From an uncultured Prevotella sp. (lineage in GTDB: Bacteria; Bacteroidota; Bacteroidia; Bacteroidales; Bacteroidaceae): a stretch of DNA of 64,000 nt. Location of the stretch: NCBI GenBank assembly GCA_934202525.1, contig CAKPYB010000008.1, forward strand, positions 1-64,000. Reading direction: 5' to 3'. A program made the position numbers and the translations under genes. Of this stretch, positions 18,496-29,000 are shown in pieces; position 1 is the stretch's first letter, and the number at the start of each line of letters is the position of its first letter. The notes below the pieces were generated by a model that searched no databases, was not told where the DNA came from, and saw nothing but the letters and a program-made list of their open reading frames with translations.

Positions 18496-19542
18496 TGATT
18501 TAGCTTGAACCATTTCCAACATGATTTCTATCAACCTTGGAACACCATACTGTTCTATCTCGTCCTCTTTCACCCAGATATAATCATCAGGGAGCAGGGG
18601 GCGGGTTTCTATTTCCTGCAGATAGAAGTCGGCAAGGAGGATGCGATGGGTAAGTACATGCTTCACATCCTTAGCCAGGAGAAGAGGATTATGGACAAAG
18701 GCAGGCAGTTGCGGAGCATCTGATGCGTTATATGGTTCCCACAATCCTTGCCAGATATCACCCTCGCCGCGACGGTGGATAGCCACTTCGCCTTTACACC
18801 TTATATATATATAGGAGAGATGGCGCGTTTTCACCTTCAGTGTCTTGTTCTTCACCGGCAACTCCTCTACCCTTCCAGTCCTCAACGCCTCACAGGTTTC
18901 GGCAAGCGGACAGACAAGACATTTTGGAGATTGGGGAGTGCACTGGATAGCTCCGAAATCCATCATGCCCTGGTTGTAGGCAGCAACAGGCGATAATGCT
19001 GTATCAGAAAGTTGCTGAGCAGACGAAGCAGGTAAGAGCGATTGCGCCAACGCAGCAAACTCCTTTTTCCCCTGCGTTGAGTTGATAGGAGTATCTATTC
19101 CGAAGTAGCGTGAAAGAACCCGATAGACATTGCCATCGACTACTGCCGCCGGAATATCAAAGGCAAAAGAACCGATGGCTGCTGCAGTATAATCGCCCAC
19201 CCCTTTCAGGGCTTTGATACCTTCAAGCGTATCAGGAAAATGACCGAGCACCACAATCTGTTTGGCAGCAGCATGAAGGTTGCGGGCTCGCGAGTAATAC
19301 CCCAATCCCTGCCAGAGTTTCAAGACATCATCCTCGCTGGCAGCAGCCAAGTCTTCAACCTTGGGATAGGTCTTCATGAACCGCTCCCAATATTCCCATC
19401 CCTGTGCGATGCGGGTTTGCTGAAGGATGATTTCGCTCAGCCAGATGGCATAAGGATCCTTGGTTTCGCGCCAAGGCAAATCCCTACCATTCTCACGAAA
19501 CCAACGGATAATGACAGCCGAAAAACTATTCATAAAATTCAA
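18493..19542 (-). CDS. mutY: A/G-specific adenine glycosylase
   Basis: Base-excision repair enzyme removing adenine mispaired with 8-oxoguanine. 349 residues. The helix-hairpin-helix KGVGDYTAAAIGSFAF (about residue 112) leads to the catalytic Asp in AVVDGNVYRVLSR. The four iron-sulfur cysteines follow as C-x6-C-x2-C-x5-C (about 198-214). The C-terminal NUDIX-like 8-oxoG recognition domain is present. Last gene of a minus-strand series (PH protein, dacB, mscS, mutY), 26 bp after the channel gene. Confidence 0.96.
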   Translation of the reverse strand: MNFMNSFSAVIIRWFRENGRDLPWRETKDPYAIWLSEIILQQTRIAQGWEYWERFMKTYPKVEDLAAASEDDVLKLWQGLGYYSRARNLHAAAKQIVVLGHFPDTLEGIKALKGVGDYTAAAIGSFAFDIPAAVVDGNVYRVLSRYFGIDTPINSTQGKKEFAALAQSLLPASSAQQLSDTALSPVAAYNQGMMDFGAIQCTPQSPKCLVCPLAETCEALRTGRVEELPVKNKTLKVKTRHLSYIYIRCKGEVAIHRRGEGDIWQGLWEPYNASDAPQLPAFVHNPLLLAKDVKHVLTHRILLADFYLQEIETRPLLPDDYIWVKEDEIEQYGVPRLIEIMLEMVQAKS

Positions 19543-19568
19543 TGTTCAAATCTCAATGTTCAAAGTAA

Positions 19569-20822
19569 TTACTGTTCCGGATATTGCTCGTAAATCTTCA
19601 GACCGAACTCATTCGCCAAGGCATAGGCATGCTCCATGATATCGGCGAGGATATGTTCGTAATTCACCCATACCTTATCCTTAATGAAGAAATAGAACTC
19701 GATAGGGAGACCGCATTGCGTGGCTTCCATGTGGCGCACCATCAATGTGAGATCGGTATTGACCTCCGGACGCTGGCGCAGATACTTCTCCATGAATTTA
19801 CGGTAAAGCTGGAGATTGGTAGGGGCAAGGGCTGCAGGATTCTTTAAATCCTCAATATCCTTCCCCTCCTGCATATCCTTATCTATCGCCTTCTGCAACG
19901 ACTCTTTCAGTTTAAACGAATCTTCGGTGGCGAAATGCTTGGCAAGCAGATTACGTTTCAACGCCTCATCTACCAGACGAACACTGCGGAAATCGAAGTA
20001 AACCACGCGCTTCACTCTTCGTCCACCACTCTTCTGCATACCAATCCAGTTCTGGAACGAACCATTCACCAGGGTAATAGGCGAAATGGTAACGATGGTG
20101 TTATCAAAGTTGCGCACCTTCACGGTCGTGAGTGACATATCCTCAACGATACCATTGGCATCCACCGACTTCACCGTAATCCAGTCGCCCTTATGCAACA
20201 TATCATTGCTGGTAAGACGCACACCAGCCGCCAATCCCGTGATGGTATCCTTGAAGACCAGCATCAGGACAGCCGAGGTAGCACCCAAACCGGCAAAGAG
20301 GGTCATCGGACTCTTGCCCAGCAGAATGGCAATCACCACCACGCCAGCCACAAAGAGCATCAATACCCTGAGAACACCGCAGAAAGTATGGAAATACTGC
20401 TGAGCCGATGAGCGTCGCTCCTGAGAATCCTCCAGTCCTTTGAAAGACCCGATGAAGACCAGAGCCGTACGCACCGACATCACCACGATATAGATGCCCG
20501 TAGCCCGCTCCAATATCTCCTTGAATATCGGATATTCCAGATAAATCAGTGGCATGAGCGACCATATCACCACAGCCGGCACAATATGGCAAGCCGAGGT
20601 GAGCACCTTCTTGTTCAGCAGCACATCATCCCAAGTGATATCCGTCTTATCAGTAATCTTACTGATAAGCGGAACCAGTATCTTGCGACAAAGAAAATCG
20701 CTCAGTATCGCCAAGAGAATGGCAGTAATGGTGAGCAAGATATGGCGAAGCATCGGCACGAAATCACCTGTGACTCCTGCCATGCCAATCATTTCATCTA
20801 CCAACTTACGAATTTCCTCCAT
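19569..20822 (-). CDS. MscS-family mechanosensitive channel
   Basis: 417 residues. Several N-terminal membrane segments are followed by the MscS pore/beta domain: LFAGLGATSAVLMLVFKDTI is the pore-lining helix and upper vestibule entry, GDWITV the beta domain, and ITLVNGSFQNW lies after it. It releases osmolytes at hypo-osmotic shock. It is longer than E. coli MscS (286) but in the range of YbdG-like members, and the C-terminal region (LMVRHMEATQCGLPIEFYFF) is YbdG-like. Between dacB and mutY on the minus strand. Confidence 0.9.
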   Translation of the reverse strand: MEEIRKLVDEMIGMAGVTGDFVPMLRHILLTITAILLAILSDFLCRKILVPLISKITDKTDITWDDVLLNKKVLTSACHIVPAVVIWSLMPLIYLEYPIFKEILERATGIYIVVMSVRTALVFIGSFKGLEDSQERRSSAQQYFHTFCGVLRVLMLFVAGVVVIAILLGKSPMTLFAGLGATSAVLMLVFKDTITGLAAGVRLTSNDMLHKGDWITVKSVDANGIVEDMSLTTVKVRNFDNTIVTISPITLVNGSFQNWIGMQKSGGRRVKRVVYFDFRSVRLVDEALKRNLLAKHFATEDSFKLKESLQKAIDKDMQEGKDIEDLKNPAALAPTNLQLYRKFMEKYLRQRPEVNTDLTLMVRHMEATQCGLPIEFYFFIKDKVWVNYEHILADIMEHAYALANEFGLKIYEQYPEQ

Positions 20823-20881
20823 AAAACTATTAACTATTAACTATCAACTATTAATTATCAACTAAGACTATCAACTACCGC
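20823..20881. repeat. AACTATTAACTATCAACT repeat between dacB and mscS
   Basis: 59 bp composed largely of 7-8 nt TTAACTA/TCAACTA units, in tandem. Similar in style to, but different in sequence from, the AACATT units elsewhere. Confidence 0.5.
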
Positions 20882-22165
20882 TCACGGTTGGCAGAGCAAA
20901 GTACATACTTTATCTGCAAAGTTTCTGGCATTATTGCCATGCATGATACCATTGTTGATGATCGCGAAACAGAGTTCATGACCATTGGCTGCGGTACAGT
21001 AACCCGCCAATGAGATGATGCCCGTCAGCGTACCCGTCTTTGCTTTCACATTGCCATGCACAAAACTGTTCTTCATACGCTTCTTCAATGTACCATCTAC
21101 CCCACCGATAGGCAGCGAATGCTTCAGATGGTCCATGATGTTGCCATTGAGATAAGCATAACGCAACAACTTCACCTCCAGTTCGGCACTGAGATAATTA
21201 TAGAGCGAAAGTCCCGAGCCGTCAGCCAATTTATATCTTGCCGGATCGAGTCCTATCTTACGGATAAGCTGTCTTTCCACATTCCGGGCACTCTTGGCAC
21301 TCGCCCATTTATTGCCCGTAGAAGCCGCAATCTGATAATACATGCTCTCGGCATAGAGATTATCACTCTCCTTCATCATCTTGTGCAGAATCTGATCCAT
21401 CGTATGGAATCGGGTACAGACCGTAAAGGCACTCGCAGGGCAAGTCTTCTCTGAAGCCCCAAAGCAGGAATATTCGATGCCTTCCTCACGGAGCTTAGCA
21501 AGAAACTTATCCATAAAGATGTCCTTGCGCTGGAACACCAGTGACGAAAGCACCGGATTGTCATCATCCCAGCACCAGCCTTCACCCAACAGGTCGGCAT
21601 CCTTCAAAGAGCGGTCGGCATAGATGCTGCCACGGATGGTATCCACACCCATCTCCTTCAGACTATTGACAAATGCCGACATATCATCGCTGTTGAAACG
21701 GGGATCCATACCGCCTATACAATAGACATCACCCTTCAATACCCCATTCTCAATGGTACCGGTATATTTCAGAGTAGTCTTAAACTGGTAAGAACCGCCC
21801 AACTTATCGAGCGCCGTAATGGCAGTCAGGAGCTTCATCGTACTTGCTGGGCGCATCAGCTGCCGTTCATTTCTCTGATAGATACAAGAGTCAGCAGACA
21901 GGTCCCAGACCATCAGTCCTACCTGTGATGTTTCGAACATCTTGCTTTCAAGGAGTTTATCAATACCCACCTTCACCGATTCTGGCCAAGGCAATTTCTG
22001 AGTCAGCGTATCCGCTGCCAGGGAGTCAACGAGTGTAGAGTCGGAAACATCCTCCTCATCAACCGTTTCTATTCCCTCATCTTCAATCACATTCTGGGCC
22101 TGCACCGGTACGGATATCCATACCATCATCAGACCCAACATCATATATATTATCTTTTTCATCAC
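20882..22165 (-). CDS. dacB: D-alanyl-D-alanine carboxypeptidase/endopeptidase (PBP4 type)
   Basis: Periplasmic penicillin-binding protein that trims or opens peptidoglycan cross-links. 427 residues with a signal peptide (cut near VQAQ, residue 24) and an acidic linker. The three active-site motifs are STMK (Ser108-Lys111), SDN in MKESDNLYAE, and KTG in VKAKTGTL, with the large domain insertion between the first two that defines class C/S13 enzymes. Second gene of the minus series. Confidence 0.94.
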   Translation of the reverse strand: MMKKIIYMMLGLMMVWISVPVQAQNVIEDEGIETVDEEDVSDSTLVDSLAADTLTQKLPWPESVKVGIDKLLESKMFETSQVGLMVWDLSADSCIYQRNERQLMRPASTMKLLTAITALDKLGGSYQFKTTLKYTGTIENGVLKGDVYCIGGMDPRFNSDDMSAFVNSLKEMGVDTIRGSIYADRSLKDADLLGEGWCWDDDNPVLSSLVFQRKDIFMDKFLAKLREEGIEYSCFGASEKTCPASAFTVCTRFHTMDQILHKMMKESDNLYAESMYYQIAASTGNKWASAKSARNVERQLIRKIGLDPARYKLADGSGLSLYNYLSAELEVKLLRYAYLNGNIMDHLKHSLPIGGVDGTLKKRMKNSFVHGNVKAKTGTLTGIISLAGYCTAANGHELCFAIINNGIMHGNNARNFADKVCTLLCQP

Positions 22166-22192
22166 AATCAGTTCAACTGAACTTATAAGAAA

Positions 22193-22597
22193 TTATTTAT
22201 TTTTGATTCTCTCCATAAATGCCTCTTCATTATCCGGCTGAACGGTCACAATATTCTTATGCCCGTATTCGATGACCACACAATGGTCTAATCCGAAGAA
22301 AGTCTTGGCGATGTGTACATCAATGACATCACATAGCGGCACATTTCTGTTGGAAGAGAACCTGCCCTCATTGATGATGAGATATTCCATCTCCTCATCC
22401 AGGTCTATCGGTTTTACCATCTTGAAGGTATAGGTTGTATTCAGTATGCGCTCTATCATGCCCACGATGATGATAGCCACAAAGATGCCGATGATGGCCA
22501 GTTTGACCCAGAAGAAGTAGAGAGCCAGGATTGCAAACACCGCCACACCGATACGTGCCGTCAGCGTAAAGCGCTTATGAAAAGTTCTATCTGCCAT
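22193..22597 (-). CDS. Small membrane protein with PH-like domain
   Basis: 134 residues: two close hydrophobic stretches (about 15-46) and then a basic/acidic domain with the beta pattern of bacterial PH domains (TYTFKMVKPIDLDEEMEYLI, then CVVIEYGHKNIVTVQPDNEE, ending in FMERIKNK). Function unknown; PH-like small membrane proteins are common in Bacteroidota. It starts the minus series with dacB, 27 bp upstream of it. A minus -7 box (TAATTTTGC) lies at 22680-22688. Confidence 0.75.
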   Translation of the reverse strand: MADRTFHKRFTLTARIGVAVFAILALYFFWVKLAIIGIFVAIIIVGMIERILNTTYTFKMVKPIDLDEEMEYLIINEGRFSSNRNVPLCDVIDVHIAKTFFGLDHCVVIEYGHKNIVTVQPDNEEAFMERIKNK

Positions 22598-22730
22598 AAC
22601 TTTGATTTATTACCTTATATTATTGTCGTTTTTACGACCTTTTGATAGTCTAAAAGACTATATAACCTTAAATTTCGCTGCAAAATTACAAAAAATCCCT
22701 TTCTTATTACTCATTTTAAAGATTAATTAT

Positions 22731-22739
22731 TACTTTTGC
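22731..22739 (+). promoter_or_regulatory. -7 box of nadB
   Basis: TACTTTTGC, about 90 bp before the nadB start. The divergent minus-strand box of the PH-protein gene lies at 22680-22688. Confidence 0.5.
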
Positions 22740-22830
22740 AACGAATTAAGAATTAATTCTGAGAGAATGGGGCGGTTTTATAGATAAAAACACCTGTTCT
22801 TAAAATTGAAATTAGATAAGAATAAACTCA

Positions 22831-24420
22831 ATGGTTTATAAGTATGATTTTCTGATTATCGGCTCAGGAGTTGCCGGTATGAGTTACGCCCTGAAAGTAG
22901 CCAGAGCGCATAAAGGTAAGGTGTGTATGATTTGCAAGACCTCGCTCGACGAGGCTAACACGTCATTCGCACAAGGTGGTGTGGCGTCAGTTACCAACTT
23001 GGAAGTGGATAACTTCGACAAGCACATACAGGATACAATGATTGCTGGTGATTATATCAGCGATTATAAAGCTGTGAAGCAGGTTGTCACCATGGCACCG
23101 GAGCAGATCAAGGAGCTCGTGCAGTGGGGCGTCAACTTCGATAAGCAGCAGGACGGCAAGTTCGACCTCCACCGTGAGGGCGGACATAGCGAGTTCCGTA
23201 TTCTTCATCATGCTGATGATACGGGTGCAGAAATCCAGCGCGGTCTGATGGAGGCTGTGCGCAACTGTCCGGATATCGATATCAAGGAAAATCATTTTGC
23301 TGTAGAGATTATCACCCAGCATCATCTCGGTGCCCGTGTTACCCGCCGTACACCTTATATTAACTGTTACGGTGCATACGTATTGAATCCTGAGACCCAG
23401 AAGGTGGATACCTATCTGAGTAAGGTTACCGTGATGTGTACCGGCGGATGTGGTGCCGTTTATCAGACTACCACCAACCCTGTCATCGCTACGGGTGATG
23501 GCGAGGCGATGGTATACCGTGCCAAGGGAACTGTAGCCGACATGGAGTTCGTTCAGTTCCACCCTACAGCCCTCTATCATCCGGGCGAGACTCATCCTGC
23601 CTTCCTCATCACCGAGGCGATGCGTGGATACGGTGGCATCTTGCGTCTGCCTAACGGCGAAAGTTTCATGGAGAAATATGATAAGCGATTGAGTTTGGCG
23701 CCTCGTGACATCGTGGCTCGTGCCATCGATAAAGAGATGAAGATTCACGGATTGGATCATGTCTGTCTCGATGTAACCCATAAGAATCCAGAGGAGACCA
23801 AGCGTCACTTCCCTAATATCTACGCCAAGTGTTTGAGTATCGGCATCGACATCACCAAGGAGTATATCCCTGTTCGTCCTGCCGCTCACTATATGTGTGG
23901 TGGTATCAAGGTAGATTTGAACGGCTGTTCAAGCATCAACCGTCTCTATGCCCTGGGCGAGTGTTCATGCACCGGTCTGCATGGCGGTAACCGTCTTGCC
24001 AGCAACTCGCTCATCGAGGCTGTGGTTTATGCCGAGACTGCAGCCAAGCACAGTATTGAACATGTAGATGAGTACGACTTCAATGAGAAGGTACCAGCAT
24101 GGAACGATGAAGGTACTTTGACCAACGAAGAGAAGGTGCTGATTACACAGAGCGTGAAAGAGGTGGGCGAATGCATGAGCAACTATGTAGGCATCGTGCG
24201 CAGTGACCTCCGTCTTAAGCGAGCATGGGACCGTCTCGACCTTCTCTACGAAGAGACAGAAAACCTCTTCAAGCGTGTAAAGGTAAGCAAGGAACTCTGC
24301 GAGCTCCGCAACATGATTAACGTGGGTTATCTCATCACCCGCATGGCGATAGAACGCAAGGAGAGCCGTGGTCTCCACTATACCATCGACTACCCTGTTC
24401 ATGCTTACGACAAGAAGTAA
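22831..24420 (+). CDS. nadB: L-aspartate oxidase
   Basis: FAD enzyme oxidising L-aspartate to iminoaspartate, the first step of de novo NAD synthesis; in anaerobes fumarate can serve as acceptor. 529 residues. FAD dinucleotide motif IGSGVAGMSYALKVA, substrate segment HREGGHSEFRILHHADDTG, and GGIKVDLNG with GECSCTGLHGGNRLASNSL are those of the succinate dehydrogenase/NadB flavoprotein family. The C-terminal helical domain is present. No nadA or nadC is adjacent. Confidence 0.94.
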   Translation: MVYKYDFLIIGSGVAGMSYALKVARAHKGKVCMICKTSLDEANTSFAQGGVASVTNLEVDNFDKHIQDTMIAGDYISDYKAVKQVVTMAPEQIKELVQWGVNFDKQQDGKFDLHREGGHSEFRILHHADDTGAEIQRGLMEAVRNCPDIDIKENHFAVEIITQHHLGARVTRRTPYINCYGAYVLNPETQKVDTYLSKVTVMCTGGCGAVYQTTTNPVIATGDGEAMVYRAKGTVADMEFVQFHPTALYHPGETHPAFLITEAMRGYGGILRLPNGESFMEKYDKRLSLAPRDIVARAIDKEMKIHGLDHVCLDVTHKNPEETKRHFPNIYAKCLSIGIDITKEYIPVRPAAHYMCGGIKVDLNGCSSINRLYALGECSCTGLHGGNRLASNSLIEAVVYAETAAKHSIEHVDEYDFNEKVPAWNDEGTLTNEEKVLITQSVKEVGECMSNYVGIVRSDLRLKRAWDRLDLLYEETENLFKRVKVSKELCELRNMINVGYLITRMAIERKESRGLHYTIDYPVHAYDKK

Positions 24421-24443
24421 AGTTTTTTCAAGATACCATATAA

Positions 24444-24485
24444 AGCCGCCAGGATATTCTCACACGATATCCTAGCGGCTTTTTC
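24444..24485 (+). terminator. Terminator of nadB
   Basis: AGCCGC-AGGATAT pairs with ATATCCT-GCGGCT (24444-24457 with 24467-24480), then a T-run. Confidence 0.9.
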
Positions 24486-24561
24486 TTAGCTTATATGAAA
24501 GCTCAAACCCTTAATGACACTAATAACCAAAAACATTGATGCCCACACTTTTGCAGCAAAG

Positions 24562-24661
24562 ATTTTGGTAAAACGACATAAATCACAAAAATAAATTTTG
24601 GTAAAACGACATATTTTTACTAAAAAGATTTTGGTAAAACATATTTTTTATGTAACTTTGC
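24562..24661 (+). promoter_or_regulatory. 33-bp-period repeat array and promoter of AAA_14 gene A
   Basis: ATTTTGGTAAAACGACATA at 24562-24580 and 24595-24613, and a shortened copy (ATTTTGGTAAAACATA) from 24628. Starts are exactly 33 bp apart. The third copy contains the -33 TTTG (24630-24633), followed after 19 bp by TAACTTTGC (24653-24661). All copies lie upstream of the expected transcription start. Confidence 0.8.
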
Positions 24662-24681
24662 ACCCATAAAACATTGAAAAT

Positions 24682-26019
24682 ATGGAGAATAGGGTATTCA
24701 AGAGAAAAATATATAGCCAAATGGCTGAATGGAAGGAAATTTCCAAGGGAAGTACAGCCCTCCTTGTAGAGGGTGCTCGCCGTATTGGAAAGTCAACTAT
24801 CGTAGAAGAATTTGCCAAGAATGAATACGAATCATACATTTTGATAGATTTCAATGAGGCTTCCAAGGAAGTGAAAGCACTCTTTGATGATCTTATGAAT
24901 ATGGATTTCATTTTTCTTTTCCTGCAGAATGCTTACAATAAAACATTGCATGAGCGAAAGTCGGTTATCATCTTCGATGAGGTACAACAATGTCCGAAAG
25001 CCCGACAAGCCATCAAGTATTTGGTAAAAGACGGTAGATATGACTATATAGAGACTGGCTCACTTATCAGCATACATAAGAGCACTAAGGACATTAGCAT
25101 CCCTAGCGAAGAACATCGTATCGAGATGTTTCCGATGGATTACGAAGAGTTCAGATGGGCCATGGGGGACACGGCTAGCGTGCCTCTGCTGCGTCAAGTT
25201 TTCGATAAGAAAATATCTCTAGGCGAGGGAGTCAACAGATTGAAGATGAGAGAGCTACGCCTATATATGTTGGTAGGAGGAATGCCACAAGCTGTCAATG
25301 CTTATCTTAACACTAACAATCTACAGCAAGTAGATACCGTAAAGCGACAGATTCTCCAACTATATGCTGATGATTTCAGAAAGATAGACCCATCGGGCAA
25401 AATATCCAAACTATTCATGTCTATCCCAGCTCAATTGAGCAGGAACCAGCTCCGCTATCAGCCTACTTCTGCTGTAGGAAGAATGGCTGCTGAGAAAATA
25501 GATGAGTTGATACTCAACTTAGAAGACAGCAAGACTGTTAACATTGCGTACCACACGGATGATCCGAATGTAGGAATGCCACTGACAGCCAACATCAACA
25601 AGTACAAACTGTACATAGGCGATACGGGACTATTCGTAACTTTGGCTTTCTGGGACAAGGATTATACGGAGAACATCATCTACCAGAAACTGTTGAGCGA
25701 CAAGCTATCCACCAACATGGGATACGTATTTGAGAATCTGGTTGCCCAAATGCTGAGAGCCTCAGGCAACAGGCTCTTTTACTATACTTTTCCAAAGGAT
25801 GCCACGCATTCTTACGAAATCGACTTTTTGTTGTCACGCGGCAGTAAGTTGTGCCCTATAGAGGTCAAGTCGTCTGGATACAAAACGCATGCCTCGCTTG
25901 ATGCTTTCTGTCAAAAATTCTCCAACAGGATAGTAAATCCGTACTTGGTTTACACCAAAGATCTGCAGAATGATGGGCAAACACTCCTGATTCCGATTTA
26001 CATGACCCCATTCTTATAA
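24682..26019 (+). CDS. AAA_14/DUF4143 ATPase with PD-(D/E)XK-like end (copy A)
   Basis: 445 residues. Walker A GARRIGKST (31-39), Walker B SVIIFDEVQ (94-102), sensor segment YDYIETGSLISI, then the DUF4143 region (LRLYMLVGGMPQAV). The C-terminus has YEIDFLL followed by CPIEVKSS, a PD-(D/E)XK-like motif. Proteins of this kind are very frequent in Bacteroidota; their function is not established. It is clearly paralogous to the gene at 35.7 kb. It sits alone between nadB and the sprA end and has its own repeat-array promoter, so it looks like a self-contained module placed between core genes. Confidence 0.9.
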   Translation: MENRVFKRKIYSQMAEWKEISKGSTALLVEGARRIGKSTIVEEFAKNEYESYILIDFNEASKEVKALFDDLMNMDFIFLFLQNAYNKTLHERKSVIIFDEVQQCPKARQAIKYLVKDGRYDYIETGSLISIHKSTKDISIPSEEHRIEMFPMDYEEFRWAMGDTASVPLLRQVFDKKISLGEGVNRLKMRELRLYMLVGGMPQAVNAYLNTNNLQQVDTVKRQILQLYADDFRKIDPSGKISKLFMSIPAQLSRNQLRYQPTSAVGRMAAEKIDELILNLEDSKTVNIAYHTDDPNVGMPLTANINKYKLYIGDTGLFVTLAFWDKDYTENIIYQKLLSDKLSTNMGYVFENLVAQMLRASGNRLFYYTFPKDATHSYEIDFLLSRGSKLCPIEVKSSGYKTHASLDAFCQKFSNRIVNPYLVYTKDLQNDGQTLLIPIYMTPFL

Positions 26020-26036
26020 AGCAATGTTTTTTATTG

Positions 26037-26045
26037 TACCTTTGC
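26037..26045 (+). promoter_or_regulatory. Isolated -7-like box antisense to the sprA 3' end
   Basis: TACCTTTGC just past the stop of AAA_14 gene A, pointing into the antisense of sprA. No clear -33 element and no gene behind it. Confidence 0.3.
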
Positions 26046-26068
26046 ACCGCAGTTGGGCGATAAAAACA

Positions 26069-29000
26069 TCATCTCGTCAGCGAGAACTTGATGCTCAGGC
26101 CGAAATCCTGTGTGGTGGTAGGATAACTGCTGCTCGACAGGAGCGGGGTGTTGGTCTGACGGTCATAATAGAAACTCATGGTAAGGAGTTTACTGAAGGT
26201 ATAATCGGCAGAGAAACTCAGTTTCAGAGCATTGTTGCCGCTGCTGGCACTGCTTACCATTGAGGCAATATCACGAACGATGGCTGCCTGCTTGCGGAAA
26301 CTGAAGTCAAGACGTAGATTCAGATCATGGTTGGTACCATTCTGAACCGTCTTGGTAGTCGACGCATTCTTATTGGCTGCATTCTTGTTGCCGCCCTTCG
26401 ACTTGGAACGGGAGGCCTTGGCACCCCAGCCGAAAACATCGAAGTTGTTGATGCGGTAACCCATACCGATTACCCAGTCCTTACTCAATGCCTCGTTCAG
26501 CTGCACACTCGTCATACTGAGGTTCAACACACGGGTCTGGCGATATTCTGCCTTCACCGTCATATTATTGTTGAATGTGACATCCATACCCAATAATGGC
26601 GAGAACGACTCGTTGATACTTACCTGCGAAATGTTGAACATGCTGCTTGGAGATGGATTGCCCGTAGTGGCATCACTCACGAAGCCGAGACCGTTCATAT
26701 ACTCCTGGAAGGTGCTGTAACTATTGTAGCTGCCTACCGCAAAGACGCTTTTGTAAGAGTGGTTGATGTTGACACTCTTGAAGTGCTCATTAAACCAAGG
26801 CAGACGTCCCAGTCCACTGTAACGGATGGTCCAGTTTGGCAACATCCTACTCAATGCCGGGAATACCGAGAGCGAATTGCCACCCATCGAGGTATAAGCC
26901 TTGAGGAAGGCAGGAATCATGACATCGCTGCTATACTGGTTGACCGGCGTGCGGGAAGCATCAAACTTGCCGCCAGCCAAAGCCGAACCAGCCGGATAAA
27001 CGGTTCCGGCATACTGCGCCTCTACCCTATCTCTGAAACCAGCCAGCGAGTTGACAAACTTCTCGAAGGTCTTGCTGCGATACCCCGAATTGGCATTGCC
27101 CATTCCCTCGAAAGCCGAACCCAGCGAGATGGTAGTCATCTGGAAGGCTCCACTCTGGGTGGTTGGCGTTCCTTCATACATATACTGTATGCTCTTCTGC
27201 GTGGTCTTGGTACGTGTGGCTGAGAGATCAATCTTGAAATCCTTGACAGGCTCCAGGGTGGCACGCAACGTAAGATTATCCGTTCTGCTGGTAGTGGCTG
27301 GTGTTGCGATACTGTCGTTGCAGAGCAGCCAGTCGTTGTTTCTAGCCTTCTCGATATAATCGTCGCCAACCATACCGAAGGCGAAGTCAAGACCCGGTGC
27401 CATCTGTCCCACCTTCTTCTGTCCGAAGGCATCACCCACACTAGGCAAGAAACCCGGCAGGGTGAGCTGATAGCTGCTGCGATAGTTGATGCTCACATTG
27501 CGCACCATCATTGCCAGGCGACTAGCCAACTGCAATCCCTTATACCATTTCTTATCATCAAGCGGTTCCTTAGCCAGTACGGAGAGTTTTACCTTCATGG
27601 CAGTATCTACCTTTGAGATGATTCTGATCTGGTTATTATCCACCTTTTTATATTTAAGCGGGAACACTTTGCCGTCTTCCGTCTTGGCATTCACAATCAG
27701 TCGTCTGGTGTTCTTGCCGTGACGTATCTTGAATGTAGTATCAGGCAGGAGGGTGATTTCCCGTTCGAAGGCACGCTTGTTCTTTGGCAGCGCCTTCTTC
27801 GGATCTGCCGCCTGTTCCTTTGCTTCCTGCTTCTTTTTCTTTTTTTCCTGCTTCTTGCGCTGCATCTGTGCCCTACTCTGGGTACGGTCAAACTTATCGT
27901 TTACCTTCTTCAGGAAAGGCACATGGTTGTAGAGTTTCACCAGGTTAAAGTTACCGTTCAATGTCAGTTCGCGCTGGGTATTGATGGTATTTCCATACGA
28001 GTTGCCCTCCTCATCCTCTGTACCGCGCTCCCAAGAATAGTTGGCATTGTAAGAGGCATCGCTGTTCACCCAGTCGAAGACAGGCAGCAGATTGAGAGGC
28101 ACCTTGTAGGATGCCTGGAAATTCTGACTGTAGTCGAGCGGTGCACCCCAGTGGCGGATGCTGGTCCATACGGAATCCTTCCAGGCATGATACTGGTCGG
28201 CATAAAGATCCTTGTTGACCGGTGTATATGGTTCCTCTATCTGTGCATGGGTAGCACTCTGGAAGTTCATGTGCAGGTTCTTGGTCAGATCCCAGTTGAT
28301 GGAGAACTCACGGTTCCAGAGGAACTGCTCACTGAAGGTGAGCGGCAACTTGGAGTCTACTCCGGCAGCTCCACTCATCAGGGTTTCCATATCGCGCTCC
28401 TGCAACTCGTAGTAATCGCGCGTCATCTCGGTATTGAAGGCTATGTTCTGCGGTAGCCAGTTCAGTCCGAAACGTTTCAGAATGTCGAGCCACTTGCTCT
28501 TGTTCTTCAGTCCCTTGAACGGTTCCCATGCCTTATAAACCGGGCTCCACGAATAATCCAGGGCTCCGCGCCAGTTGTCCTTTCGCTCATACATCGTCGT
28601 TTCACCCGTAGTATACTGATGCTGATGACTGTAGGTGAACGAGAAGTTGGCAGGATCGTATGGCATCGGATGGCGCTTGGTAGCGATACCCACCCGGGCA
28701 TTCGAGATGGAGAAGTTGGTCTGCGTAATCTTGGTGGCAGCGATGTTCTCGATAGAATCGCGCTCATGCTTGGAGCCGGCGGCATCGAGGGCATCCTTCA
28801 ACTCCATATCGGTATCCAGCGGATTATACTTAGGAGTGGTCTTCTCCTTGGTGACACTATAATATAAAGGTATACTCACCTTCGCCTTGTCAGGGAAGAA
28901 CTTACCCATTTCGAGCGATGTGGTCACACTGTAGGTACCGTAATTATCGGTAGTGCGACTTGCCACGCCATCTTCCAGACCGCCGAATCCCTCGCTGATG

